Origin: Bacillota bacterium
GTDB lineage: Bacteria > Bacillota > Clostridia > UBA1381 > UMGS1253
DNA length: 42,760 nt
Direction: 5' to 3'
NCBI GenBank assembly: GCA_022706785.1
Contig: JAKJBW010000017.1
Span: 1 to 42,760, forward strand
Shown: positions 26,027 to 35,158 of the stretch, piece after piece
How positions within the stretch are numbered: position 1 is the stretch's first letter
Layout: every line of letters begins with the position of its first letter
Notes under the pieces: generated by a model
Databases searched by the model: none
Told to the model about the DNA's origin: nothing
The model's input: only the letters and a program-made list of their open reading frames with translations
Position numbers and translations under genes: made by a program

Positions 26027-26359
26027 TTATGTTTCCTTTGCAGACGCATCGCCCATACTGTGGTGCTTGCTGATGACGGCTGCGGCAAAGCTTTGATCGT
26101 TTATGCTCACAACGGCGGTGCTTTCATGGCCTGTATATTGCCCTAAAGACGCCTTGTCCGCATACTCGAGATATTCTGTAGCATAAAAGCTGCACAAATT
26201 CCGAAACTTCTTTTTTACATTATCCGCTGCATCACATGCCGCAACAACCATAACACTTTTGCCGGACTGCACGGCCTTTTCGGCAAGGAATGCGCCCGCG
26301 CTCACCTTACCCGCGCGCTTGGCCAAGCCGATCATGGAAAGCACTTTATCCCTGTTCAC
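26027..26359 (-). CDS. ylxQ: L7Ae-family RNA-binding protein (YlxQ)
   Basis: 110 residues of the L7Ae/L30e family. The core MIGLAKRAGKVSAG, followed by VMVVAACDAADNVKKKF and a C-terminal STAVVSINDQSFAAAVI, matches the YlxQ group found between ylxR and infB in Bacillota. It probably binds a kink-turn RNA. Its GTG start lies inside ylxR, a 14-nt overlap, so translation is coupled. A 156-nt gap then precedes infB, with no clear terminator or promoter. Confidence 0.88.
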   Translation of the reverse strand: MNRDKVLSMIGLAKRAGKVSAGAFLAEKAVQSGKSVMVVAACDAADNVKKKFRNLCSFYATEYLEYADKASLGQYTGHESTAVVSINDQSFAAAVISKHHSMGDASAKET

Positions 26360-26618
26360 CTTTTTTCAGCGCCTCCTTCAGCGTTTCGTATACCTGCGGC
26401 GGCACCGCCATGCAAAACGCCCGCTCCAAACACTTTTTTTTATACGCCTTCTCCAAACACGCCTCGCTGTTGCACAGATATGCGCCGCGGCCTTCCATTT
26501 TGCCCGTCTTATCTATCGTCAGTTGTGCTGATCTATTTTTCACAATACGGATCAGCTGTGCCTTGGGTATGTGATTCCTGCATGCGATACACATCCTGAC
26601 AGGAACTTTTTTTTCCAT
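26346..26618 (-). CDS. ylxR: YlxR-family (DUF448) nucleic-acid-binding protein
   Basis: A 90-residue protein of the YlxR/RnpM family. It shows RMCIACRNHIPKAQLIRIVK and EGRGAYLCNSEACLEKAYKK. In Bacillota the family has been reported to bind nucleic acid and to modulate RNase P and transcription of its own region. It starts 5 nt after nusA with GGAGG about 10 nt upstream. Four cysteines (CxxC and CxxxxxC) are visible. Placement between nusA and ylxQ is the conserved order. Confidence 0.93.
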   Translation of the reverse strand: MEKKVPVRMCIACRNHIPKAQLIRIVKNRSAQLTIDKTGKMEGRGAYLCNSEACLEKAYKKKCLERAFCMAVPPQVYETLKEALKKGEQG

Positions 26619-26623
26619 AGAAC

Positions 26624-27664
26624 TTACGCCTCCGAACTGCTCTCGCTCTTGATATCGATCTTCCAGCCGGTAAGCTTTGCCGCAAGCCTTGCATTCTGGC
26701 CCGCCTTGCCTATGGCAAGCGAAAGCTGCGTATCGGGCACGATCACCTCCGCCGATTTACTCTCCTCGTCTATCTTCACACTGATAACGCTTGACGGGCT
26801 GAGGCTTGCCGCAATATACTCGGACGGATTTTCGTTCCATCTGATGATATCGATCTTTTCGCCGCCGATTTCATCACTGACCGCCTGCACGCGCGCACCG
26901 TGAGCGCCGATACACGCACCCTGTGCGTCCACATTGGGGTCATTGGAAAAAACGGCGATTTTAGTGCGTGAGCCTGCCTCACGGCATATTCCCCTGATTT
27001 CCACAATTCCCTGCGCGATTTCCGGAATTTCATTTTCAAACAGCTTCCTCACAAGCCCGGGATGTGCGCGCGAAACCAATATAGAAACGCCGCGCGACCC
27101 ACTCTCCACCTTCAGCACATACACCTTCATGCGGCTGTGGAAACGGTAGTTCTCACCCTGCGTCTGCTCGCCCGGCATAAGCAGCGCTTCGGTGTTGCCC
27201 AGCTCCAGAAACACTTTGCCTCTTTCAATCCGCTGGATAACGCCTGTCACAATGTTATTTTCCTTATCGGCAAACTCATTTAGCACCATGCCGCGCTCGG
27301 CTTCGCGGATCCTCTGCATAACCACCTGCTTTGCCGTCTGAGCGGCAATCCTGCCGAAATTGGCCGGCGTGACCTCTATGTTTACGATGTCGCCGATCTC
27401 ATATTTCTTATCCTTTGACCTTGCGTCGTCAAGGCTTATCTGAGTCATGGTGTTTTCAGGCGTTTCCACCACCTCTTTTTGCGCGTAAACCTTGATTTCT
27501 CCGGTGTCGGCATCAATATTGACAACCACATTGTGTGCCGAGGCAAAGTTGCGTTTATACGCGGAAATCAGCGCCGCCTCCAGCGTATCTAAAAGTATGT
27601 CCTTACTGATCCCCTTTTCCTTGCCCAACGCATCTATCGCTAAAATCAGTTCCTCGTTCTTCAT
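26624..27664 (-). CDS. nusA: Transcription termination/antitermination protein NusA
   Basis: A 346-residue elongation factor that binds RNA polymerase and nascent RNA. I start it at ATG 27664 (MKNEELILAIDALGKEKGI), as in other NusA proteins, with GAGGAG about 13 nt upstream. An earlier in-frame ATG at 27694 lacks a good site. Domains: N-terminal RNAP-binding (1-130), S1 (about 135-200), then two KH domains. In the KH region lie VDAQGACIGAHGARVQAVSDEIGGEKID (first GxxG loop) and LAIGKAGQNARLAAKLTGWKID. No acidic repeats follow, as is usual in Bacillota. Confidence 0.96.
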   Translation of the reverse strand: MKNEELILAIDALGKEKGISKDILLDTLEAALISAYKRNFASAHNVVVNIDADTGEIKVYAQKEVVETPENTMTQISLDDARSKDKKYEIGDIVNIEVTPANFGRIAAQTAKQVVMQRIREAERGMVLNEFADKENNIVTGVIQRIERGKVFLELGNTEALLMPGEQTQGENYRFHSRMKVYVLKVESGSRGVSILVSRAHPGLVRKLFENEIPEIAQGIVEIRGICREAGSRTKIAVFSNDPNVDAQGACIGAHGARVQAVSDEIGGEKIDIIRWNENPSEYIAASLSPSSVISVKIDEESKSAEVIVPDTQLSLAIGKAGQNARLAAKLTGWKIDIKSESSSEA

Positions 27665-27723
27665 TGCTTTATTGCCACTCCTCTGCAAATTCATTTTCTT
27701 GAGAATTTATTTTGGGTTCATAT

Positions 27724-28182
27724 TTAAAACGAAACCGCCAGCCTGATCCACGCGGCATCCTTTTTATTGACTTTCAGCTCCTTACCGCCTATTTTTATTG
27801 TAGCAATTCCATCGGCGTACCCTGTCAGCACGCCGCAAAACTCCTTGACGCCGTCTATGGGGGCGTAAAGCTTCACATCCACCTCACGGCCGCAGAACCT
27901 GATAAAATCCTTATCCCGCTTCAACTGCCTGTCAAGCCCCGGCGAACACACCTCAAGATAATAGGCCTGCGATATGGGGTCGGCTTTATCAATAGCATCA
28001 CTAAACCTTTTGGACACATACTCACAGTCGTCGATCCCCACGCTGCCTTCTTCCCTATCTATAAAGACGCGCAAGAAGTACTCGCTGCCCTCTTTTTTAA
28101 ACTCCGCTTCCACCACCTCACAGCCGATTTGTGCTGCGATAGGCTCCGCCAGTTCAAAAGCGATCTGCTCTATTTTAGACAT
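27724..28182 (-). CDS. rimP: Ribosome maturation factor RimP
   Basis: A 152-residue factor for 30S assembly. Start at ATG 28182, with GGGGTG 6 nt upstream; the GTG at 28191 is part of that site. It shows FLRVFIDREEGSVGIDDCEYVSK in the N-terminal alpha/beta domain and YYLEVCSPGLDRQL, the family signature. The SH3-like C-terminal domain begins near FCGREVDVKLY. It is the first gene of the rimP-to-ribF transcript. Confidence 0.95.
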   Translation of the reverse strand: MSKIEQIAFELAEPIAAQIGCEVVEAEFKKEGSEYFLRVFIDREEGSVGIDDCEYVSKRFSDAIDKADPISQAYYLEVCSPGLDRQLKRDKDFIRFCGREVDVKLYAPIDGVKEFCGVLTGYADGIATIKIGGKELKVNKKDAAWIRLAVSF

Positions 28183-28214
28183 ATATGACACCCCGTTTTA
28201 CTGTAACAACATGA

Positions 28215-28238
28215 AAGAGTGGGAAAATCCCCACTCTT
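28215..28238 (-). promoter_or_regulatory. Hairpin in the rimP leader RNA
   Basis: AAGAGTGGG (28230-28238 on the minus strand) pairs perfectly with CCCACTCTT (28215-28223) with a 6-nt loop. It begins about 25 nt after the predicted start of the rimP transcript. Only three T follow, so termination would be weak. A protein-binding or attenuation role is possible. Confidence 0.5.
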
Positions 28239-28271
28239 CCGAAAAACATTCGATCCCACTTCAATGCCAGT

Positions 28272-28300
28272 AGTATACCATACTTTTTTATCCAATGCAA
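28272..28300 (-). promoter_or_regulatory. Promoter of the rimP-nusA-infB operon
   Basis: On the minus strand TTGCAT (28295-28300) and TATACT (28272-28277) are 17 nt apart. The leader would be about 80 nt. The murA promoter has the same -35 variant. Confidence 0.75.
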
Positions 28301-28390
28301 GAGGTTTTTATCAATTTTTTTGCCTTAAAATTCTTTAGATGAAAATATTTGTCCAAATTTTAAATTATGGTTACGTTTGCGGCTTTTAAC

Positions 28391-28420
28391 GTGACAAAAG
28401 ACTTTATTTTATGCTATAAT
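28391..28420 (+). promoter_or_regulatory. Promoter of the SLH-M15 peptidase gene
   Basis: A perfect TATAAT at 28415-28420 follows GTGACA (28391-28396) by 18 nt. The leader is about 30 nt and carries GGAGGG before the ATG. Confidence 0.65.
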
Positions 28421-28455
28421 TTTTATATTACAGCTTTCCTGCGGAGGGTGTCTCC

Positions 28456-29952
28456 ATGCTTAAATACAAAACTTTTCTTGTGTTCGTCTTAACGGCTTTT
28501 TGTATTGCCGGCGGTATTGCCCCTTTTTCCGCCTCCGCACTGACCGACTCCCCCAGCCCGTGGGCTGCGGACACCGTATCCCAGGCGGCGCAAAAGGACC
28601 TGATACCGCAAGACTTAAACGGTTCATCCTACCGTCAGGATATTACGCGGTCGGACTTTTCCCGTCTGGCATTGAGCCTGTACGCTCATCTCACCGGCGA
28701 TACGCCCACGGCGCCTGCAGCGTCCTATTTTTCGGATACCGATGACGCGGCAGTTTCCGCTGCCTATGAGCTGCAGCTGATGTCGGGCAGGGGCAACGGC
28801 ATTTTTTCACCCGCTGATCCCATAACTCGTCAGGAGGTTGCGGTGGCAATAACCAAAACGCTTGCTGCAAGCGGAATCGATACGTCTATGCCCGCAGATG
28901 ATATCTTGGGCGAACTTAAGCCCTTCTCCGACCTTTGTGATATGGCCGGCTGGGCCACACAGTCTTTCGCCTTTACGTTGGAAAATAAAATACTGTACGG
29001 TATGAGCGAAACCGAGCTTTGTCCCACCCGCCTTACGACCGTGGAGCAGGCGGTCGTTATTGCCTCACGCTGTCTTGACAAATACACCCTGCCCCCCATG
29101 GCTACCCCGTCGCCGTCTGCCACCCCCACCCCCGACGCCTCCGAGGCACGCAGGGTGAGCATCAGCGGGGATGCTTCGCTTGTAAGCACAGGCGACAGAT
29201 CCGCCGTCGTATCCTGGAAGGCCATGCCCAAGGCTTCTACATACAGGGTTGATATCTATCTGGACCAAAGCAATTTCTGGTTTGCCGATGACGACCAATT
29301 CGTAAAATCCGTATACACCGCCGCCAATACCATGGCCGGCCTGCAAAACCTGCGCGCCGGCATGACCTACAGGCTGCTGATAAACGGCCTTGACGCAGCG
29401 CAGAATCCTGTCTGCACATATGGGGCTGTTCTTAAAATAACGCCCCCCCAAACGCAGCAGCAGAAGGAACAAGCGGTATTTTCAGACGGGGATATCACGC
29501 AAAAAGAACAGGCCGACGCGCTTATGCAGAGTGTGACTGTGAATGTGTGGAAAATAGGCAGGGATGGCAGCAAATACGCATCAAAGGCCACAATTGTTGT
29601 ACACAAGCAGATCGCCGACCCCGTCAGGAACATATTTAAAGAGATTTTTGAAGGCACAGAGAAGTTTCCCATTAAGGACGCCGGCGGATATAACTGGCGC
29701 GAGCCTATGGCAAGCGGCAGGCTTTCCCACCACAACTACGGCACAGCCATTGACATTAATGCCGATGAAAACTACTGTATTTATAAGGACGGCAGCACCG
29801 TCGGAAAGTTTTGGCTGCCCGGTCAAAATCCTTATTCTATACTGCCCGATGGCGAGGTAGTGAGCATTTTTGCCAAGTACGGCTTTGTCTGGGGCGGGGA
29901 TTCGTGGAGTAATCCGAACGATTACATGCATTTTTCCTATCTCGGTCTGTGA
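28456..29952 (+). CDS. SLH-domain cell-wall peptidase of the M15 family
   Basis: 498 residues, exported: signal peptide in residues 1-28 ending ASA. Residues about 30-210 hold SLH-type repeats (SPWAADTVSQAAQKDLIP; YFSDTDDAAVSAAYELQLMSG; FSPADPITRQEVAVAI) that would bind wall polymer. A Pro/Ser/Thr linker (PSPSATPTPD) follows, then an FN3-like domain (RSAVVSWKAMPKASTYRVDI). The last 100 residues are a metallopeptidase of the M15 fold: GRLSHHNYGTAIDIN gives the HxxxxxxD zinc ligands, and the final MHF the last His. Such enzymes cut peptide stems of peptidoglycan (D-Ala-D-Ala carboxypeptidase or L-Ala-D-Glu endopeptidase). The exact bond is undecided. Confidence 0.85.
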   Translation: MLKYKTFLVFVLTAFCIAGGIAPFSASALTDSPSPWAADTVSQAAQKDLIPQDLNGSSYRQDITRSDFSRLALSLYAHLTGDTPTAPAASYFSDTDDAAVSAAYELQLMSGRGNGIFSPADPITRQEVAVAITKTLAASGIDTSMPADDILGELKPFSDLCDMAGWATQSFAFTLENKILYGMSETELCPTRLTTVEQAVVIASRCLDKYTLPPMATPSPSATPTPDASEARRVSISGDASLVSTGDRSAVVSWKAMPKASTYRVDIYLDQSNFWFADDDQFVKSVYTAANTMAGLQNLRAGMTYRLLINGLDAAQNPVCTYGAVLKITPPQTQQQKEQAVFSDGDITQKEQADALMQSVTVNVWKIGRDGSKYASKATIVVHKQIADPVRNIFKEIFEGTEKFPIKDAGGYNWREPMASGRLSHHNYGTAIDINADENYCIYKDGSTVGKFWLPGQNPYSILPDGEVVSIFAKYGFVWGGDSWSNPNDYMHFSYLGL

Positions 29953-30032
29953 TATGCCGGCCTGTTTTGCACCTTTTTCTGTACCTTTTTTGTAAAATCT
30001 TTGGCTGTGAGAAGTTTTTAATGTATTTTGCA

Positions 30033-30061
30033 TTGACTTACGGCTAATTCTATGATAGTAT
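30033..30061 (+). promoter_or_regulatory. Promoter of the RNase J gene
   Basis: TTGACT (30033-30038) and TAGTAT (30056-30061) are 17 nt apart. The -10 overlaps the ATG at 30060, so that ATG would not be in the transcript and cannot be the start codon. Confidence 0.7.
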
Positions 30062-30110
30062 GGCAAAGATTGTTTTGAGCGGAAAATATTTAGAAAACGG
30101 AGGAAAGTTC

Positions 30111-31775
30111 GTGCCAAAAAATCCAAAACTGAAAATTATACCGTTAGGCGGCCTGAACGAAATTGGCAAAAACATAACGGTGTTTGAGTACGAGGATGAT
30201 ATCTTCGTAGTGGACTGCGGGGTCGCGTTCCCCGACGAGGACATGCCGGGTATCGACCTTGTGCTTCCGGATTTCACCTACCTTGAGAGAAACATTGATA
30301 AGGTGAGGGGCTTCGTCATTACGCACGGCCATGAGGATCATATCGGATCACTGCCCTATGTCTTAAAAAAGGTCAACGTGCCTGTGTATGCCACGCGTCT
30401 TACCCTGGGCCTGATAGAAAACAAGCTCAAGGAGCACGGTATTCTGCCCCAGGTAAAGCTAAACCGTGTAAAGCCCGGGGATGTGCTGAAGCTGGGCGTG
30501 TTTAAAATTGAATTCATCCATTCCAATCACTCCATTGCGGACTGTGTTGCGCTGGCTGTCACTACCCCTGTCGGGCTTGTTGTGCATACCGGTGATTTCA
30601 AGATCGACACCACGCCTATAAACGGTGAGATGATCGATTTAACGCGTCTGGGCGAGCTGGGCCGCCAGGGCGTGCTTTTGCTGATGTCGGATTCGACTAA
30701 TGTGGAGCGCTCCGGCTACACTATGAGCGAACGCTCTGTCGGCGATAAATTTGACGATATCTTTAAAAACTGCGATAAACGCATTATCGTTGCCACCTTT
30801 GCCTCAAACGTCCACCGCATTCAGCAGGTCATCAACGCCGCGGCCAAATACGGCAGAAAGGTGGCCGTATCGGGCAGGAGCATGGAAAATATTGTTGAGG
30901 TGTCCATACTTTTAGGATACATGTCCATACCTGAGGGCACGCTTATCAGCATTGATGATATTAAACGTTACAGGCCCAATCAGCTTGTCATCATTACAAC
31001 CGGATCTCAGGGCGAGCCTATGAGCGCGCTTTTCCGGATGGCGTATTCCGACCACCGCAAGGTAGAGGTCACGAAAAACGATCTGATCATCCTGTCGGCA
31101 AGCCCCATTCCGGGAAACGAAAAAACCATTTCACGCGTTATCAACGAGTTGTTCCGCCTGGGCGCCGAAGTGATTTACGAGTCCTTGGCCGAGGTTCACG
31201 TATCCGGCCACGCTTGTCAGGAAGAACTTAAGCTCATGCTGGCGCTGACCAAACCCAAATTTTTCATGCCGGTACATGGTGAGCACCGCCACCTCCATAA
31301 ACATTTTACTTTAGGTGAAAAGATGGGCATAGCGCACGAGAACATATTTTTGTCTGAAAACGGCAAGGTGCTTGAACTTGACGCAAAGGGCGCAAAGCTT
31401 TCGGGCTCCGTTCCGTCGGGCAAACTGCTGTTGGACGGTTTAGGCGTCGGCGATGTGGGCAATATTGTCCTGCGCGACAGAAAGCATCTGTCCGAAGACG
31501 GCCTTATTGTGGCGGTTGTGAGCATTTCGTCCGATTCGGGCGAAATTGTAGCCGGACCCGATATCATTTCAAGGGGCTTTGTGTATGTCCGCGAATCCGA
31601 AGCGCTGATGGAAGAGGCCCGTGAGGTCGCCCGCAAGGCGCTTGACAGGAGCATTGAAAAGGGCGCAACCGATTGGACAGCCATGAAAACCGCGGTGCGC
31701 AATTCGCTCAGTGATTATCTGTATGAAAAGACTAAACGCAACCCTATGATCCTGCCTGTAATTATGGAGGTATAG
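30111..31775 (+). CDS. rnjA: Ribonuclease J
   Basis: A 554-residue metallo-beta-lactamase/beta-CASP ribonuclease with 5' exo- and endonuclease activity in mRNA decay and rRNA maturation. I start it at GTG 30111, with GGAGG 7 nt before it; the protein then begins PKNPKLKIIPLGGLNEIGKN like known RNase J. A longer frame from ATG 30060 is rejected. Metal-binding ITHGHEDHIGSLP lies near residues 70-83; HTGDFKIDTTP and the beta-CASP NVERSGYT, TTGSQGEPMSAL and HVSGHACQEEL follow. The C-terminal domain includes ISRGFVYVRES. A convergent terminator hairpin follows at 31844. Confidence 0.95.
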   Translation: MPKNPKLKIIPLGGLNEIGKNITVFEYEDDIFVVDCGVAFPDEDMPGIDLVLPDFTYLERNIDKVRGFVITHGHEDHIGSLPYVLKKVNVPVYATRLTLGLIENKLKEHGILPQVKLNRVKPGDVLKLGVFKIEFIHSNHSIADCVALAVTTPVGLVVHTGDFKIDTTPINGEMIDLTRLGELGRQGVLLLMSDSTNVERSGYTMSERSVGDKFDDIFKNCDKRIIVATFASNVHRIQQVINAAAKYGRKVAVSGRSMENIVEVSILLGYMSIPEGTLISIDDIKRYRPNQLVIITTGSQGEPMSALFRMAYSDHRKVEVTKNDLIILSASPIPGNEKTISRVINELFRLGAEVIYESLAEVHVSGHACQEELKLMLALTKPKFFMPVHGEHRHLHKHFTLGEKMGIAHENIFLSENGKVLELDAKGAKLSGSVPSGKLLLDGLGVGDVGNIVLRDRKHLSEDGLIVAVVSISSDSGEIVAGPDIISRGFVYVRESEALMEEAREVARKALDRSIEKGATDWTAMKTAVRNSLSDYLYEKTKRNPMILPVIMEV

Positions 31776-31843
31776 CAAGCCGGACGAGGTCTTTGTTACG
31801 CTTGCTGTAAATTTTAGACGGGATATTTAAGTAAGTATAGTAT

Positions 31844-31878
31844 AAGGCGGTCAGACCGGAATCCGGTTTGACCGCCTT
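31844..31878. terminator. Hairpin terminator between rnjA and rlmH
   Basis: AAGGCGGTCA-G-ACCGG (31844-31859) pairs with CCGGT-T-TGACCGCCTT (31863-31878), a 16-bp stem with one G-T pair and a 3-nt loop. It lies between convergent genes. The T tail is short (CTTAATT), so efficiency may be modest. Confidence 0.7.
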
Positions 31879-31892
31879 AATTGATGTCCGCA

Positions 31893-32372
31893 TTATTTAT
31901 GATAGGTTTCGCCATGCCCGATCTTAAACGCCCGGTAAATCTGCTCCGCTAAAATCACCCGCATAAGCTGGTGCGGAAATGTCATTTTGGAAAATCCGAG
32001 CTTCATATCCGCTCTGGCCTTGACCGCATCCGACAGTCCCAGCGAGCCGCCGATGACAAATGCGATATCGCTTTTCCCGTCCAGGGCGAGAGCGGAAAGC
32101 TTTTCTGCAAAGCCTTCGGACGAAAGCTGCGGCGCTTCCACGCACAGGGCTACAACATACTGCCCTGCGTTTATTTTGTCCAGAACAGCCTGCCCTTCCT
32201 GCCGAAGCGTCAAAAAATGCCCCGCTGCCCCGGCATTATCCGGGATACGCCTGTCGGGGATCTCAATGATTTTTAATTTGGCAAAGCGGCTGATCCGTTT
32301 TTCATATTCCTTCATGGCCGCCGAAAGGTAGCCTTCCTTAAGCTTTCCTACCGCTACGATGGTGATGGTCAT
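31893..32372 (-). CDS. rlmH: 23S rRNA (pseudouridine-1915-N3)-methyltransferase
   Basis: A 159-residue SPOUT methyltransferase that modifies pseudouridine 1915 in helix 69 of 23S rRNA. It begins MTITIVAVGKLKEGYL and shows FVIGGSLGLSDAVKARADMK in the knotted SAM pocket. The C-terminus FPHQLMRVILAEQIYRAFKI with GHGETYHK matches the highly conserved tail of the family. AGGAG is 8 nt upstream. It follows the walJ-like gene by 46 nt, the same neighbourhood as in Bacillus (yycJ-rlmH region). Confidence 0.97.
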   Translation of the reverse strand: MTITIVAVGKLKEGYLSAAMKEYEKRISRFAKLKIIEIPDRRIPDNAGAAGHFLTLRQEGQAVLDKINAGQYVVALCVEAPQLSSEGFAEKLSALALDGKSDIAFVIGGSLGLSDAVKARADMKLGFSKMTFPHQLMRVILAEQIYRAFKIGHGETYHK

Positions 32373-32418
32373 AATCCATACTCCTGCTTATTTCAAATGG
32401 CCTAAGCCCAATATGTCG

Positions 32419-33204
32419 CTAATACGCTCCGCTCACACAAAACCGCTGCGCCACGCCCAGACGCATATCCTTGCCCGCCTTTACGCTTGCGCACGCAAGC
32501 GCGTTTGCCACAACACGATAAGCAAGCGCCGGCACATTGTTCTCTTCGCTCAAATGCGCAAGCAGGATAGCCCTGGTTCCGCCGGCGGCAAGCTTGGCCG
32601 CTACCGCACCTGCCATCTCATTGGACAAATGGCCGACATCGCTTAAAATCCTCTGCTTCAAAAAATAGGGGTATCGCCCTTTTTTAAGCATATCCACATC
32701 GTGGTTGGCTTCTAAAATCACCATATCGCTGCCACAAACCCAGTCAAACACCGACTCGGGCATATGCCCCATATCCGTCGCTACCGACAGCTTCCTGCCG
32801 CCGGCGAACAAGCTGTAGCCCACCGATTCCGCCGCGTCGTGCGGCGTTGGGCACGCATTTACGCCAATGCTGCCGATTTCAAACGTGCGCAATGGCTCAA
32901 ACACCTTTTTATGCTCGGATTGGATGCGCCCAAGCCCCGCCTCCATAGCCGCCCAAGTTTTAGCGTTGGCATAAACCGGAATATGGTAGCGTCTGGACAA
33001 AACGCCCACGCCGCTGATATGGTCGCAATGCTCATGCGTCACTAATATAGCGTGGAGCTGCGTATGATCCACGCCAATTTCACAAAGCGCCTGCGCCGTA
33101 CGTTTCCCATTCAGGCCGCAGTCCACTAAGATATTCGTTTTGCCGTCTGAAACAAAAACGGCATTGCCGCTGCTGCCGCTTACAAGGGAACAAAACTTTA
33201 CCAT
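32419..33204 (-). CDS. walJ: Metallo-beta-lactamase-fold hydrolase (WalJ/YycJ-like)
   Basis: A 261-residue MBL-fold protein. The start is ATG 33204 (MVKFCSLVSGSSGNAVF) with GGAGGG 5-8 nt upstream; the longer frame lacks the family's usual start. Zinc ligands appear in LVTHEHCDHISGVGVL, PTPHDAAESVGYS, ATDMGHM and VILEANHD, with a late His in VGHLSNEMAG. Homologues next to the WalKR genes in Bacillus affect DNA replication and cell-wall control, perhaps as a 5'-3' exonuclease. No walKR is visible here. The gene name rests on similarity and on its place beside rlmH. Confidence 0.85.
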   Translation of the reverse strand: MVKFCSLVSGSSGNAVFVSDGKTNILVDCGLNGKRTAQALCEIGVDHTQLHAILVTHEHCDHISGVGVLSRRYHIPVYANAKTWAAMEAGLGRIQSEHKKVFEPLRTFEIGSIGVNACPTPHDAAESVGYSLFAGGRKLSVATDMGHMPESVFDWVCGSDMVILEANHDVDMLKKGRYPYFLKQRILSDVGHLSNEMAGAVAAKLAAGGTRAILLAHLSEENNVPALAYRVVANALACASVKAGKDMRLGVAQRFCVSGAY

Positions 33205-33427
33205 ACTGCCCTCCGAAAAAAGCCGATTGAACTCCCCTGTGCCCACAGGCGCAGGCCTCATAAGAAAACCCTGCTCTTGTTGCCGCCAAATCCGAATAAA
33301 TCCTGGCGCAATCCTATGCACAATAAAAAGCCGCGCCGCATTTCCCCAACCAATGCCCTTCCGAAGCTGTCGGCCTGATGGATACGCCCCGCCGCTTTAT
33401 TTTGCTGTATGACAAATCATAAAAAGC

Positions 33428-34699
33428 TTATTTCTTACCGCAGACTATCCGCCGTATATCGGCGCCCAGTGATACGAATTTGCCTTCCATATCCTCATAG
33501 CCGCGGTCTATATGGTGCAGGTCATGAATTTCTGTCACGCCGTGCGCGATCAGCCCCGCAATGACCATGCCCGCTCCCGCCCGCAGATCGGTTGCCTTCA
33601 CAGGCGACCCCGACAGACAGCCCACGCCTTCAATGACAGCCACTTTGCCGTCCACCTTGATGTTGGCGCCCATACGCTTTAATTCATCTATGTACTGAAA
33701 GCGGCAGTCCCATACATTTTCCGTCATGATACTGGTTCCGCCAACCACCGACAGAAGCGCCACAATCTGCGGCTGCATATCTGTGGGGAAACCGGGATAC
33801 GGCAGCGTTTTGACGTTGGCTTTATGCAGTGTTTTGGGCGGCAAACAGCTCACCCGGATGCTGTCGTCAAACTCCTCTACCTTAGCGCCCATCTCCACCA
33901 GCTTAGCTGTGATGGACTCAAGATGCTTGGGTATCACATTGGTAATCAGCACATCCCCTCTGGTGGCCGCGGCGGCAACCATAAAGGTGCCCGCCTCGAT
34001 CTGGTCGGGAATAATGGAGTAAGCGCCTCCGCTCAGGCTCCGGACACCTTTTATCCGGATAACATCGGTGCCGGCTCCCCTGATATTCGCGCCCATGACA
34101 TTCAAAAAGTTCGCCACATCAACAATATGCGGCTCCTTGGCCGCGTTTTCAATCACGGTCACCCCGTCGGCAAGGACAGCGGAAAGCATCAGATTGATGG
34201 TCGCCCCTACGCTGACCACATCAAGATAAACCTGCGCGCCGCACAACCGGTCGGCCGATGCTGTGATAATACCGTTTTTTATCTTAGTCTTCGCGCCCAA
34301 AGCCTCAAAGCCCTTGATGTGCTGGTCGATAGGCCTCGACCCGAAATCACAGCCGCCCGGCATGGCAACCTCCGCTTTGCAGAACCTGCCCAGAAGCGCA
34401 CCGATAAGGTAATACGACGCGCGCATCTTTTTAACCATTTCGTACGGGGCGCTGTGGTAGGCAAGGTCTGTCGCGTCTATCTCCACCACATTTTCTCCCG
34501 CATATTCAACCTTTGCCCCAAGCTGGGAAAGGATATCACACAACACAATAACGTCTTTTATTTTAGGAACATTTTCAATCCGGCATTTCCCGTTAACGAG
34601 CAAAGCAGCCGGTATAACAGCAACCGCAGCGTTTTTAGCCCCGCTGACAGACACTTGTCCGCAAAGCTTGTTACCGCCGTGAATCACCAGCTTTTCCAA
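33428..34699 (-). CDS. murA: UDP-N-acetylglucosamine 1-carboxyvinyltransferase
   Basis: A 423-residue enzyme for the first committed step of peptidoglycan synthesis (PEP plus UDP-GlcNAc). It starts [20 protein letters not shown] and shows [15 protein letters not shown]. The active-site Cys is C117 in [15 protein letters not shown], so fosfomycin sensitivity would be expected. Other motifs are [25 protein letters not shown] and [13 protein letters not shown]. The length is standard. It is transcribed from its own promoter at 34841-34869, in the same direction as the walJ-like gene and rlmH, which follow after 223 nt. Confidence 0.97.
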   Translation of the reverse strand: MEKLVIHGGNKLCGQVSVSGAKNAAVAVIPAALLVNGKCRIENVPKIKDVIVLCDILSQLGAKVEYAGENVVEIDATDLAYHSAPYEMVKKMRASYYLIGALLGRFCKAEVAMPGGCDFGSRPIDQHIKGFEALGAKTKIKNGIITASADRLCGAQVYLDVVSVGATINLMLSAVLADGVTVIENAAKEPHIVDVANFLNVMGANIRGAGTDVIRIKGVRSLSGGAYSIIPDQIEAGTFMVAAAATRGDVLITNVIPKHLESITAKLVEMGAKVEEFDDSIRVSCLPPKTLHKANVKTLPYPGFPTDMQPQIVALLSVVGGTSIMTENVWDCRFQYIDELKRMGANIKVDGKVAVIEGVGCLSGSPVKATDLRAGAGMVIAGLIAHGVTEIHDLHHIDRGYEDMEGKFVSLGADIRRIVCGKK

Positions 34700-35054
34700 A
34701 CCGATTCACCTCTTCGAAATTTTAGATTAGGACCGCATATTTATACGACCGCACACGGTTTTTGATCCCCGCGTGCCGAAAACAGCAAAATAAATCCTCA
34801 GCTTTTACGCAAAATCACCGCTTCATAAAAATACTAGCTTATTATAACATTACTTTTCTGAAAATGCAAAATATTTTTTGATTTCCTATAATTACCTTTG
34901 TGAGATATTCATTCCCAAGTAAACATGAATGGCTTGTGTGGGAAAGGATGAATTTATCGCCTTGCGCGATCCGTGTTTTTGTTGCATTTTCAACATGCCG
35001 GCGCCTCCAATTAAAATATATTTATCCCGCCCCGGAATTTTTATTTTACTTTCC
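34700..35054. other. Intergenic region between divergent murA and porG
   Basis: About 350 nt with no convincing gene. It includes the murA leader and promoter (34841-34869). Between about 34908 and 34952, TTCATTCCC and GGGAAAGGATGAA form an imperfect inverted repeat, whose meaning is unclear. A small minus-strand ORF (34892-35143) has no ribosome-binding site and no recognisable family. Confidence 0.5.
34841..34869 (-). promoter_or_regulatory. Promoter of murA
   Basis: On the minus strand TTGCAT (34864-34869) and a perfect TATAAT (34841-34846) are 17 nt apart. The leader would be about 135 nt. Confidence 0.75.
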
Positions 35055-35083
35055 TTGACAAAAAAAGACCGGATTGTTATACT
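35055..35083 (+). promoter_or_regulatory. Promoter of the porGDAB operon
   Basis: A perfect TTGACA (35055-35060) and TATACT (35078-35083), spaced by 17 nt, about 75 nt before the porG start. It should be a strong housekeeping promoter. Confidence 0.82.
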
Positions 35084-35158
35084 AAAGTTTGGAGTTTGGG
35101 CAAACCTGTCCGCTCCGTAAACGTACAAAACAAACCAATACAAGGAGGGACATAGCTT

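Noticed and set aside
30060-30110. ATG 30060 as RNase J start
   Set aside because: It falls inside the predicted -10 box and lacks a ribosome-binding site. GTG 30111 is better supported.
33824-34765. 313-residue ORF antisense to murA
   Set aside because: Shadow of murA on the opposite strand. No start signal or recognisable family.
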